This document shows, in pieces, positions 1-12,100 of a stretch of DNA of 64,000 nucleotides; the stretch's first letter is position 1; each line of letters begins with the position of its first letter. Source of the stretch: Liolophura sinensis (taxonomy: Eukaryota; Mollusca; Polyplacophora; Chitonida; Chitonidae); assembly GCF_032854445.1 (NCBI RefSeq), contig NC_088301.1, positions 22,127,808-22,191,807 of the forward strand. Reading direction: 5' to 3'. The notes under the pieces are model-generated. The model was not told the origin of the DNA, ran no database searches, and saw nothing but the letters and a program-made list of their open reading frames with translations. Both the position numbers and the translations under genes were made by a program.

Positions 1-26
1 TTTGTTCTTTATTTTTTTTTTTTCAG

Positions 27-108
27 CCAACTACACTCGACAGCTAATTTACGGATCTACCGCATGCCTGACCCAGACAGGTCGCAGGAGGAGGATGATG
101 AACAATAG
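27..108 (+). CDS. Last coding exon of an unidentified gene entering from the left edge
   Basis: A long T-rich polypyrimidine tract ends in CAG at 24-26, a strong 3' splice site. Reading with one base carried from the previous exon, the exon encodes 26 residues with the tail RIYRMPDPDRSQEEDDEQ and a TAG stop at 106-108. The acidic C-terminus (EEDDEQ) is the only notable trait. I do not recognise the family. The start of the gene is outside the window. A canonical AATAAA at about 1513-1518 could end a 3' UTR of roughly 1.4 kb. It is called coding because of the splice signal, the open phase and the typical charged tail; there is no other support. Confidence 0.45.
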
Positions 109-1540
109 AAAAAATCTGAGAAGAATCTCGTGCCCATTTGATTAAAGAGCACAGTTAGACCTGGTGGCCTGTTTTGTTTACAGATATATATATATATATA
201 ATGTATACACATTTTGTTAAAACACAAAATTAAAAGGAGAGAGTTTAATATACATGCACGTGCCTTTAGTGCTTTTCTTCAATAGAAAGGCAGATGCACA
301 TAATACTGTTTATAGATAATGATAATACCAACACTTGTTATAGTAAATGTTGGATGACAGATTGTGAGACTTCATTTTTTGCTCAGATACTGCTTTGTTA
401 TTTTGTTTGGAATGTGTGTTTCTTTTTGGTTTGGTTAATAATAATTAATCTCTAGACTTATAACAAAATCTCTATAACAAAATCTGCTTTGTTCATTCAG
501 AGATTGAATAGAAGTAGTCCGATAATAACAACACTATGAGTTAACACTACTACAAATACATAGTGATGCCCCAGTGCAAAATGTCGTCTCCTCTTTACAA
601 CAGGGTAGAGCTACTTACCTGTCCCTTAACACGACCGCACAAGGCTTTGTGTTTAGATTAAACTACTAGTAGAATATCAGTATCTTCAAAATAATGGATG
701 GATCCAACACATCCGATGTCCCACCGCCACTTCTCATGACATCGTAACGTCACAGAAATATTGAACATTTGTAACCCATGTGTGGAACACCTGGTTGACC
801 TATTTGCTACAATACTGCTTATGATTGGTCAATTGGTTGTTTTTCTTCACTGACAGTTCAGAAGGTCTGTTGATACCCAACCCCACACAAGATCATAATT
901 AAGAAGATTAATCAGCTCCTGTGTAATTTGTTTCCTGTATTCTATGTACCACTGTGTGGTATAATTGGTAGATTGATGCCAAAGTGCAGTAAAGCAGCAT
1001 TTCAAAGAGGTATCACTCTGTTGTCATGACGTTGCATCTCAAAACCTGCATAGTCATTGTTTTGCACATTATTAATACCAGTTCAGACAGTGATTGAAGA
1101 CAAAGTGCACAGTGCTTTTCTTACATCGGGACCAAAACCTGATGGAAGAGGTGTGAAATACTTACAAAGTCTAGTCGCTGGTATTATACGGACCAAAACA
1201 TGAAGACCAGTCTATTTGTAGAGAGAACAATGACTGGAATTGTCAACTAGTGGACTATCATATTGGTGTTGTAATGTGGGTTATCTATGGGTGTTTCAAA
1301 TGAAATAAGCGCGTGTCTAATATACATGTACATATCTGTGATGGCTGGAACTGTAGAGATGATGGACAGGTGTGCTTGGAATGAAGAGGTGTGAAACTGA
1401 AATCCTTACAAAGTCTAGTCGCTATTGACCTGTTATTTGTTTCTTATGTTAGTCTTATGTTTACATGCCTGTGTATTTCTGTTACAGGTTTTGTGGAAAT
1501 CCCCTTTCGAGTAATAAATGTCATTTCCACTTGATGTCTG
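109..1540 (+). other. Probable 3' UTR and flank of the left-edge gene
   Basis: AT-rich and without a convincing reading frame. A short (TA)n run lies near 185-200 and AATAAA near 1513. A phrase around gtgtgaaatacttacaaag occurs twice (about 1150 and 1390), a small local duplication. The UTR end is inferred only from the AATAAA. Confidence 0.3.
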
Positions 1541-1734
1541 TTTTTATGTGGTTAAGATTATTTATTGACATACTTTTTTTCCACAGCAGCCTTTGCATCA
1601 TTTGCTGGCATGCAGAGAGAAAGGATGCAAGCTAGCCAATCATAAACATACTTCAGAATGGGTTCTAGCTATGGAGTACAATAATATGCAATTGTATTGA
1701 CAGTTTTGGGCAAAAAATTCATATTTGCTAAACA

Positions 1735-1990
1735 AATGAAATTATCTTTACTTGCCAAGAATAACTCAAATTAGTGCGTTTCAGAAAATGTATGACTTGC
1801 ACCTGTAATATTTATAGTGGTAAAGTGATTGTAAAGTTTGAAAAACATATAAATCAGCCCGCATCATAAATTTTATAATTTGCCCAGAATAGCTCAAATT
1901 ATTGCCTTTAGAAAATATCTGTACCTGTAGTATTTATAGTGGTAAAGTGATTCCCAAGTTTGAAGAAGTTATACTGCCACCCACACTAAA
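1735..1990. repeat. Two diverged tandem copies of a unit of about 125 bp
   Basis: Words such as atttatagtggtaaagtgat and 'caaatta' recur in the same order at about 1740-1850 and 1870-1990. The copies differ at many sites, so the duplication is old. No coding potential is evident. Confidence 0.5.
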
Positions 1991-2375
1991 ATTTACGAAC
2001 TTTACCATGACATTCTTTTTTCCAAAAATCTCTGGTATGGCTTCTTCATGCCAAGCACGAGTTACTTCTGTACTGGAAACACTCCTGTTTCTGCTGGTGT
2101 CATGCCAACCCTTTATCACCTTGAGGGTACCTTAGGGTACAAGTGACACAACGTCATGTTTGTGGTTTGTCTAAGATGGTGCATCCCATGGCTCTTAAGA
2201 ATTCCAGATTTAAAATTCATTTGTATAGTTACCAAAAACGTCTGAATAAAACAGCTGTTGTCGTTTAGGCCAGTTTTCGTCATTCTTCAAAAATTACTAA
2301 GGTTATACCATTTGTTGTCTTTCCTATAAAAACCCAATCCAATAAATAAATGAATGCGATCCTTTACTACTGTAA

Positions 2376-2873
2376 TTCTTCAACCTTTTAGCACTTCGGG
2401 AGCGGTAGATCCAGGGTCAATCCAGTGTCGAGTCACACCTAAGACTTTAAAAGAGGAAGTTGTAACTTCCTGGCTTGACCTTCAGCATGAAGGGGATAGT
2501 GCAAAGACTCGTTGACCCGTATCAGTATAATGGTTCGGGCGGCTTACTTTCCTTCGGATATGCATCTCAGTGAAGCAGCACTAGATAAGAGCGGTGGAAA
2601 TCCATCCTGCAACAAGGAGGCACATCACATTCACACTAAGGACTCCTTCGTCGTCATATGACTGAAAAGTTGATTAGTACAACGTTAAACCCGAAGTACT
2701 CGCTCACTCAACCTTTTCGTATGTTTGCAAGGTGTTTATTCAAGCATTATTCTGTGAAGGCTGATAAAATTATACTTTTGTGGATCCCTGAAACTGGCCA
2801 AGCCAACCAATGTAGTTTTGTCTCCAAAATCGTGCATAAAGTGCACTGAAAATGTCACATGCTAAAGGTTGAG
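2376..2873 (-). mobile_element. MITE-like element (family M1) interrupted by a SINE
   Basis: The ends are inverted repeats: TTCTTCAACCTTTT at the left and the complement (AAAGGTTGAGG) at the right. The same roughly 200-bp sequence occurs at 3866-4046, 20135-20336 and 58925-59128. Here the left inverted repeat is separated from the body by a SINE at 2390-2708. There is no transposase, so it is non-autonomous. Confidence 0.6.
2390..2708 (+). mobile_element. tRNA-derived SINE, type B, nested in an M1 MITE
   Basis: It starts within a tRNA-like head (CTTCGGGAGCGGTAGA plus a B-box-like stretch) and carries the body seen in the other type B copies: gttgacccgtatcagtat, then gtgaagcagcactagata. It ends in the conserved tail cgttaaacccgaagtactcgctcact. 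The 9-bp word CAACCTTTT flanks it at 2381-2389 and 2709-2717. This target-site duplication is made from the MITE's own terminal repeat, which proves the order of insertion. Confidence 0.75.
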
Positions 2874-3865
2874 GGGTGGGGAACTCGTAAAACACCTTCC
2901 TGCCTGAATCAAGAGGGTCCAAAGCTGTGAACTCACTTGTTCTTTCCATTATTAGATCGCAATGATCAGTCTACGTGTGCTCATAAAAAACTATATGAAG
3001 CACACACGCATTGCAATGTCACAGAGGAAAACGATGCATTTTACTGTCATTTGGACCGTCGGTAGCTTGTCCTCAAGTCTCCCACAAGGGTAATCAAATC
3101 ACAACACCAACATACTTCAGAACTGAGGACTCAATTTTATTGTTGCCTCCGATTTCTGGAAAATAATAACTGATATACTGTGTCACACAACATCATGTGA
3201 TAAAAGTTGGTGTTGGAAAAGTTTTAAGACACCTCAGCACAGCCTCAGCGAATCTGAACGTGCCAGAGGGATAGAAGAGAGTGGCTGTAGATATACATGT
3301 ACACATTGCACAAATATGGTGTACAGTATAGTACTGCTGTCATGGTTCAGCCGATGCATTTGCTACACTAATCACATTAACAATCAAAATGCAGAACAAC
3401 AACAAAAAAAACTGACGAAAGAATACAGTAAAGTAATCATTACATCTAAAAGCATTCTCAAGACAAAATGCACTAGAGTCAGTGGACATCTACTGAAAAT
3501 CTGAAGACGATATGATATAAAGAAAGTAAGCCATGGAAATCTTTTTTTTTTTCACTTATACAAAGAAAACATTGAAAACAATTCAAAATTGTTCTTGCAT
3601 GCTTATGCATACTAATCTGAATGGGTCAGTTCTACATGTACACTGGAGACAGCAGGGAAATACAATCATCAAAGAACCCAATAGATCCACACATAACAGA
3701 ATAAACAATCTAACACAAAGATGTACATTTACTTCTAATTTCAACCGGCAACAGTTATTTATTAAGAATTGACATATTTGAGCTCCATGATCATGATTAA
3801 CAGTGGTATCACACAAATGTTTCTACCAGTTTTACACTGGGTTTACATACAATCTATAACTGTTT

Positions 3866-4046
3866 TGCATGTTTGCAAGGTTTTTTCTTCAAGCATATTA
3901 TGAACGTATTATTCTGTGTCGACTGATACAGTTATACTTTTTGTGAAGCCCGAAAACTGGCCAATCCAACAAATGTTCTTTTGTCCCCAAAAATGTGAAA
4001 AAATTGCACTAAAAGTTGATATTTCATGTGCTAAAAGATTGAGGAA
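3866..4046 (-). mobile_element. M1 MITE, truncated copy
   Basis: Same body as the 2.7-2.87 kb copy (gtttgcaagg, then ggccaatccaacaaatg, ctaaaagattgagg). One terminal repeat is missing or eroded. Confidence 0.5.
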
Positions 4047-4049
4047 TCG

Positions 4050-5640
4050 GGGTACACAAAACAGGTTGACTTCTTACATTACATGGCAACATATTTCAAA
4101 TATTAGGGAGTGACCGGAGTTTGATGATTGATTTTGTTGTCACTGAGTTCTCTAATGAATCACTCTATGTGGTATTCAAAGAGTAAAAAAAAATATGATT
4201 TGTGATTATAAGCCTAAAAATGTGGACTGATGTTTTACTTAACATACAGACCCTAGTGAAAGTTATGTTCACTAAAACTCATTGAGTCATTGAAAAATAG
4301 CTGCACATGACCATCCAAAGCTGGATCATCTTTAGAGCTATAATGACCAACTTTAAAAGACACCTTCAGAATTGATTTTGATTGTCAGAACAGTAGAAAA
4401 GATCAAGACAGATTTAGGGAATGCCCGTTTTTTCATTTCATGCATTACTATTGCCTAATCCAACATTCTTGGATGGTTGGAGATCCATACTGGATATAAG
4501 CATTTGCTTAGTGTCCTTCATGTAACACCAATACTATTTGTGCTTCAAGATCAGGCTTTTTTTTTATACTTTTGTCCGTTATTACAGTTGACAAATACAA
4601 AAAAAACCCTGAATATTCAAAAACTAGTGGGGAGGAGAAATGATTTAAACCTAGAAGCTGATATCTCTGTATGAGATCTTTACTCCAGGAAATGCTAAGA
4701 AGCATTTTCAAGACAAATTCCCAGTTTTTGTGTGCACCAATTCTCAAGTGTCATGTAGTTTTATAAAATAAGGGAGCTCTTGTCATCATAATATTTATGA
4801 ACAGGAAACCTTTCCCAAAGGGATTTGGGACTATAAGTGGTGTAAATCTAATGTTCATTCCTATGAAGTGGTGTAATTCTATCATTCACTCCTGTGTTTG
4901 TGATGTTTCGTGGACAAACTGCTAATGTATTACTGAAGCATTCCATGAGGACAATGATCGATTCAGCTTGGACCTGATTGTCCACTGTGCAGGAAAAGGT
5001 ACCTCCCTTGATATATCAGTAAATATATATACAAGTATACAAGTGTACAGTATATACTTGTACACACATTTCTGATTGTTTACACCCTTGGGCCTTAAGT
5101 CTCAAAGTCTGGAAAATGATTCCTTTACAATACCATGTTATTTGCACTTTTCAAGCTCCTGGGGCTGACGTTTTAGAACACTGTCAGAACTCTACGCCAA
5201 GCACATTTACCACATGTATCTATCCACTGTATGCAACCATGGACCTAAGGCCAGAGCATGTTGGGACTTTATAAGATGACATCTGGATATGTCAACATTG
5301 AAAGCTTTACCTCAGTTGAATTTCTTTCTGGAATATAGGTCAGTGTTATTCTCTGTATAAATCTTGATGCCAACATACATTTTAAACTTATTAATAGAGG
5401 CCTTTGTTTTACTAATCAATTATTTTCCCTCCCAAAGAAAGGCTAACATTTATCTGAAGTCACCTTGGCAGTAAAGAGCTAATGCTCTGCTGACAAAATT
5501 AAAATCAAACAGCATAAATATATGTTACCACAGTGTAACAAATACACCTGTGTGTCAAAAGGTGTGTCAGCCATGTCATAAACCATTACATTTAAAAAAA
5601 TATTAATTAATTTAAAAACATTACTTCCACAGACATTTTC
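4050..5640. other. Intergenic stretch, nothing recognised
   Basis: AT-rich DNA between the left-edge gene and the convergent TIR-SAM gene. A short run of tatatacaag-type repeats lies near 5030-5060. Reading frames are short and lack splice context. Confidence 0.4.
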
Positions 5641-5646
5641 TGACTT

Positions 5647-6152
5647 TCAGGAAGGCACTTCGCTGGAGATCATTTTATAAACCCTCTCTACTAAATGTGG
5701 CAAGTTTTGTCTAAACAGGCGGTCATTGCTTAAATCCATAAAGGAGACCTTGGCGAGGATTTTGCGCACCTGTGGTGGAGCGCCCTCTGTTGGCGAGAAG
5801 CGCAGCAGGACTGGAAGGATGGGTTTGTTCAGGCTGTCTGCGAGGGACAGATCCTTGGCACAGCTGTCACTCTGCAGGTACTTGGGAGTGATGCAGCTGA
5901 GCACCAGACTGGCAGTCTTCATGCTGCGCTGGATCAGGCCCTGCAGGGACTCGCTGTGTGTGTCCAGGTGCGAGAGGGAACTGCGACAACTCATGCTGCT
6001 GTGACCACGCTGCGTCATCTGGATGTCCGCCCAGCATGAGAAGCCGTACTTCTCCAGCGTCTGCTTGATCTCCTCCACACGGTCCTGCATGTCCCACTGG
6101 TAGCTGATGAACACCTTCGGGTCGTCATCTGTCGACCACAGCGGTATGTCTG
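5647..6152 (-). CDS. TIR-SAM gene exon 4 (C-terminal TIR and stop)
   Basis: The acceptor gttccag precedes an open phase through DDDPKVFISYQWDMQ to the TGA at 5647-5649. It holds a complete TIR fold of about 150 aa. GC content is clearly higher than in the flanks, as expected of a constrained exon. Confidence 0.8.
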
Positions 6153-9100
6153 CTGGAACTTAAAACATCAGCCAATAATCAGCATCTTAAAGTACAACTA
6201 TTATATGATATAACTACACGATCACTGTGAGGCATGCAAAAAGACCTTAAAAAAGATATGCTTATTTATATATTTGTTGTTTAATGCATAAAAAAATGTT
6301 CCATTACAAGATGTCATTTTCATGGGTGGAGGAAGCCAGAGTAACTGGTGCAAACACTGCGCTGACTGGACCCTTGTCCACAGCTTATTGTCACCAAGGC
6401 AACCCAAACAGTGAGGGAAGGTACAAATTCCACGTCCATTGCAGGGACAGAACACATATCTAGTGCGTTCTTGTAATTACTTATACATGTAAGCTTGAAT
6501 CTAGCTCCCGTCCGCTCTGTACCGCTATTAATTCACATATAGGGGCATCCCTATGCTGAGGTGTTAGCACGCCAGCATGGCACAATGACCAAGGAGCCCC
6601 CCACAAATGTAGTCGCTGTGAGTTCAAGTCCAGCTCATGCTGGGTTCCTCTGCAGCCATACATTGGAAGGTCTGTCAGCAACCTGTGGATGGTCATGGGT
6701 ATCCCCCATAACGGTGCCTGTTGTCGCATTAGTGAAATATTCTTGAGTACACCCATACACCTGACAGAAACACTGGTTTGACCACATAGGTGTTTACTTC
6801 ATGAAATCTAAAACCATTTTCAAACTCGAAAAAATATGAGGGCTGTACATTCCTTTACTAGCATTCACTACACATTTTACCAAAGCACGCTACATGTAAG
6901 ATTGACATCTGACATTTAGGACGAGTTTAATGTTTTCAGACTCTAAGACCTACCACAGCTGCTTACTACTTCTAATATTACATGGACAACCATATACTTA
7001 CCATGGAGGACTCTACAGTGTATTCAAGTGATGCAAGTTAACGAATTAATAAATCTACAAAGTACACAAACATGCATATATAAAAGGTAAATAACATGAC
7101 AGGTGAGAAAAGCATGCAGGTGATTAAAACTTCAGTGGCATTAAGATCTGGTGACTTACCACTGCTACAGTATTGGTGATGTATGCAGAAACTGGTGTTC
7201 CGCCTGATGTGCATCAAGGGACATAACTCTGCTTACAAAATGTGCATCAAGGAGCATAACTGATAAAAAGGTGAACTGCGTAAGTTTTTTTTCTCATTTT
7301 CTATTATTTTGTAAAGATGTAGGCAATATTTTATCATATGTTCAGCATGAAAAACATGTAAATCATACAAATCTGGAGAGTCAACAATTTGCTTGATACG
7401 CCCCAGCTAGTGATTTTTTGGATTTTGGAATGTAGTGTGTCAAAGTGATCTTGGTTCACTGACTGTCAGTTGACAAAAAGAAAAACAACATTTTTTTTTC
7501 AAAATGAATCCTGACAGTGCCTACCATGAAAAACAAAGAAGGATAACTGAAGGACATTTGATGTACAACAATACTCTGGAAAATTCTAAAAATTAATGTA
7601 AAAAAAATCTTTCTGGATTATTTTCACAAAGAAATCATTTTGAAATCATGGAAATATATATATGGAAACACCAGAAGACTTTGGTTATAAGATCTCACTT
7701 TTCAGGTAAACTAAACATTGTAGAGTTTATATCCTATAGTAGATAATGGTACATGTATTAGGTAAAGTTCATTGTATTTAATATGTAGTTTTCAGTCTAA
7801 TGTCTCTAACAGTTCTAAACTAGTTTTCTAGCAAAGTTTAAACTATCACAAACATACTTTTACATGTCATATTCCTATCACTTTTAGGTGTAGCAAAGCA
7901 GTCTACAAACGTCACCTACCTTTAGGGCCCACTACCAAATTAATATAAAGGCTAAATGTACTTAGATTACAATTCGCACAGGTTTATTTATTTATGTAAT
8001 TGATTGGTGTTTTACGCCGTACTCAAGAATATTTCACTTACAAGACACGGCCAACAAGGATCTTCAACTGACATGTTTTGAGAAAGCTTGTGTCTTCAAA
8101 TCAAATTCTAGCTTTGAATACATGTCATCATTATGCTAAAAAAAAATAGAGTTATACATTTCTGTATTATATTTGTAGGTTACATATTTTTCATAAAGAG
8201 GTCAGAAATATTTCAGTTTGAATTTGGAACAAGAAAATGCAGAAAACAATTTGAACCCTGATAACCTGCAAAAACCCTATCTAATATGTGCGTTAGTGTA
8301 TTAAAATGCTTAAAGCAAATGCTACAAGCAGAAAACGCAGAAATTACGGGGAAACTGAAAGTGATACTATACATGCAGTTAAATGTAAACATACACATGC
8401 TCGGCTAATCTATGTGAACCTTCCATTGTGTGTGGTAAACAAACGAAAGTTCCGTCTCTAGAGACAACAATTCCTACATGCAGCAAATAGTGACCACAAA
8501 GATTAATTACATAAGCCACTACGGAAGTTAAAATCACCAACAGTCTTTACCTTTCTTTTTTCTTCAAGTTAGTTGCACCTACTTTTAGAACAAGCCAGTA
8601 TTTCTAAAGGCTTCAAGCCATCTGCCATTTTGTTCAGGTAGGCCTGTTCCAGGACAACACCTGGCACGCGCCGCAATGGCTTGATATGGTGCTCTAACAC
8701 ATCCAGAGATTCTGCATACATCTTGGTCTCAAAGTCAACAGCAGGGCACTCTCCTAAAAATGATAAACCAAGGACTATTTAGCAGAGTTAAGAATGTACT
8801 GTCATGCGTGAAAAGTCCTGGTTTAACTTAAAGGTGGAGAAAACATAAAAATTACACAAAGTTCCAATGGAAAAGTTTCAAAAGATATACATGTTATATA
8901 CATGTATTAAATTTTTTTTTTTTTCTTAAAAAAAACCCATTTGAATAGATTTTGTATGGTAGGTATCCAAACCATCTAGAGTTATATATTGTCTCTGCAT
9001 AATAATGTTCTAAATGAGGATGTAACACATCCATGTTCAATAAACATATCTCTGCTAGAATCTGGTCTTTTCACCTAACACATGTGTTCCACCTGAATTT

Positions 9101-12100
9101 TAATCATATTTATATTTTTAATATATTCATTAATATTCTCATAATTAAGACTAAATGCATGTCTTGGCTTATAAAGAACAAATTTATATTGAAACAAATA
9201 TATTAGACATGCACCATATTCTTATTTAGGAGGAACATTTCAACTCAGACGATATATACCGAGAATATCAGACGATATTTCACCATATCCATTTTTTCTC
9301 CATCCCTTAAAGGGAAACATTGATTAGCTGATAGTGGAGATAAGGTTACCTGGGTTAAACCTTTGACTAAGCCTGTGTACCATACCTAAAATTTAGCTTA
9401 GGCTAGGCATAACCTCAACGTGCCTATTTCTCACACTGGTAAATCAATTGCTTAATTATGTTAAGTGTTCAATATCAGTTCACCTGGAATTTATGTTTTT
9501 CCAAGAATATTTCCATGTAAATCACTCAACACAAATTTTTTAAGTTCCAGAACAGACTGTAAGACTGTTATTAAAACCAAAAAACATATACTCATGTTAA
9601 GTTTTGAAATATTTTTAAAGAAAAATTAAATGCTTTTGCGAAGAACAATTTTTATTTTTATTGTGATATAACTATCACAAAAGGTCAATGATAAAGCATC
9701 CGCTAAAAATTTGTCTGTTATTTGATGCTAACCCATGAAGTCTATGTTCATGTATTTCACCACATACATGTAGATATATGCATGCACATGTATGTATAAT
9801 CCTTCTACAGGCTCTATGCTCTATAGGTTCACATCACCAAAGGTGAACAGTATGAATACCAGCACCTTACCTAATACTGCCTTCAGTGATGGCCTCATCG
9901 TACCCCATGTGTTCTTGAACAAAGCTGTGACCAGTTTCTTCCCCAGCCAATCCGCAAACATTACCTCTTGAAACACAAAGGGCGAGGATGTTGTGGCCTC
10001 CGTTTTAATGACGATGACATTAGTGGCTGTGGCAATGTTCGGCCCATTGATCTGGAGGAACTCCTCCTTAGATTTACCCAGACGTAAACTGTCGTGATGA
10101 ATCACCTGGAGAAAAGAGACATTCAAAAATTCAGCCAGACATGTAAAAGAACTGTCGCGATGAATCACCTGTGAAATGGTGACATTTAAAAATTTATCCA
10201 TACTGAAACTGTCATGGTAAATCACCTGGGTAAGAGGGTAAGACATTCAGAAATTCATCCTGACATAAACTGTCATGATGAATCACCTTGGGAAGAAAGT
10301 AAGACATTCAGATATTCATCCAGACATAATTTGTCGTGATGAATCACCTGTGGAAGAGAGTAAAATATTCAGATATTCATCCAGACATAATTTGTCGTGA
10401 TGAATCACCTGTGGAAGAGAGTAAAACACAAAGAAACGGAGAAAAAAAAATCATGTAGATGTAAACTACTGTGGCGAATCACCTGGGGAAAAGGGACATT
10501 CAGAGAGTAAGATGTTCAGATATGGAGATAATCAAAAATTCAGCCAGACAAAAACTGCCTTGGTGAATCACCTGGGGAACAGAGACATTCAGAGAGTAAG
10601 ATGTTGAGATATGGAGACATTCAAAAATTCATCATAAACCACTGTCAGTGGTGGATCACATGAGGAAGAGAGACATTCAGAGAGCAAAATGTTAAAATAT
10701 GGAGACAGTCAAAAGTTCAGCAAGACATAAACAGCTGTTACAAATCACCTGGGGAAAGAGACATTCATAGTGTAAAATGTTCAGATAATTAGACACTCAA
10801 AAATTCCTAAACCTAATAAAGACCTACACTGTTGTCAGTGCTGAATGATCTGGGGGAACAGAGACATTCAGAGAGTAAGATGTTGAGATATGGAGACATC
10901 CAAAAATTCAGCCAGACATAAAGTGCCTTGGTGAATCACTTGGGGAAGAGAGACATTCCGAAATGGAGAACACTGAGAGAGTATGATATTCAGAGATGTT
11001 GTGTCAGTTTACTTAATACTGCCTACTGAGTATATTTAGGTTTTGTATGCAACCATTAACTGCTACCTCTGTTGACTTGTTACTGTACACAAGCACAACC
11101 TATAGAATAAATTTGCAATAAACTAATCCAATGTCAACAATGTCAATGCTCTTCTCCTTGCCCAAAAGCCTACATAAATCTCGCAAGCTGTGCAATCTAT
11201 AGAAGAACAACCATTTTATGCTCATGGTGCAAGTTTTATCCTGACACCAAACCATAGCATCATCGTTTTAGTAGCTTACGTGGTGTTTATGCCAGTTTCT
11301 AGAGAAAATATGATCCAGCTGAAGGAATTTGAAATCAACGACTTTTTATTATTTTAAATTACGTCTGTTTGAAGTAATTTTCTGTTCCCTTATCTAGTAC
11401 ATGATTGGACTACATGTATAAATATTAATAAAAATGTGACCTTAAGTGTAGACTTATTTATAGTGTATATAAATGTAGTATGTGAACATATCAAAATGCT
11501 ATGCTATAGGCAATGTCATAAACAGACCATAAAGGATTTGTAACATGAACATGTGATGGTTATTTCCACAATGTAAAGAAATGATTTCTTTTTCTGATTT
11601 CTGCTTTATGCCGTTCACAAAGATATTTCACTAAAACAATGGTGGCCAGCATTGTGGTGGGAGGAAACCAGGCAGAGCCCAGAGTCCACCCATGACCATC
11701 TACAGGTTGTTGGCGGACCTTCCCATGTACAGCCAGAGAACAATGAAAATAAGTTTTACTGTTCCAAACCACAGTCATTTATTTTACCATCTGATATCAT
11801 TGAAACATGGCATTTAACTGACATTATGTTTTTTACATATGTAATGTACAAGAGATCTGACACTATTATTCTCTGTAGTCTTGTAATAAAATACTGGTAC
11901 AGTTTGATTTTGTGTCATCATCATATGATTGAAAAATTGTTAAGTACAACATTAAACCCCAAGCACTCACTCACTCACTGGATCTTGTAATACTGAAGTA
12001 CCATTACACTATTCACATGCAATCTCTAGATAAGAAAGATTGTTCTGCAGAACATGGGGGATTTCTCAGAGTACATCTAACTAACTGGGTCATAAAGGCC

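Noticed and set aside
1902-2135. 77-aa open frame
   Set aside because: It lies over an old repeat, has an antisense frame of similar length, no splice context and no family resemblance.
11652-11990. 112-aa open frame
   Set aside because: It reads through SINE type A (WWEETRQSPESTHDHLQV) and type B fragments; translated SINEs give frames like this throughout the window.
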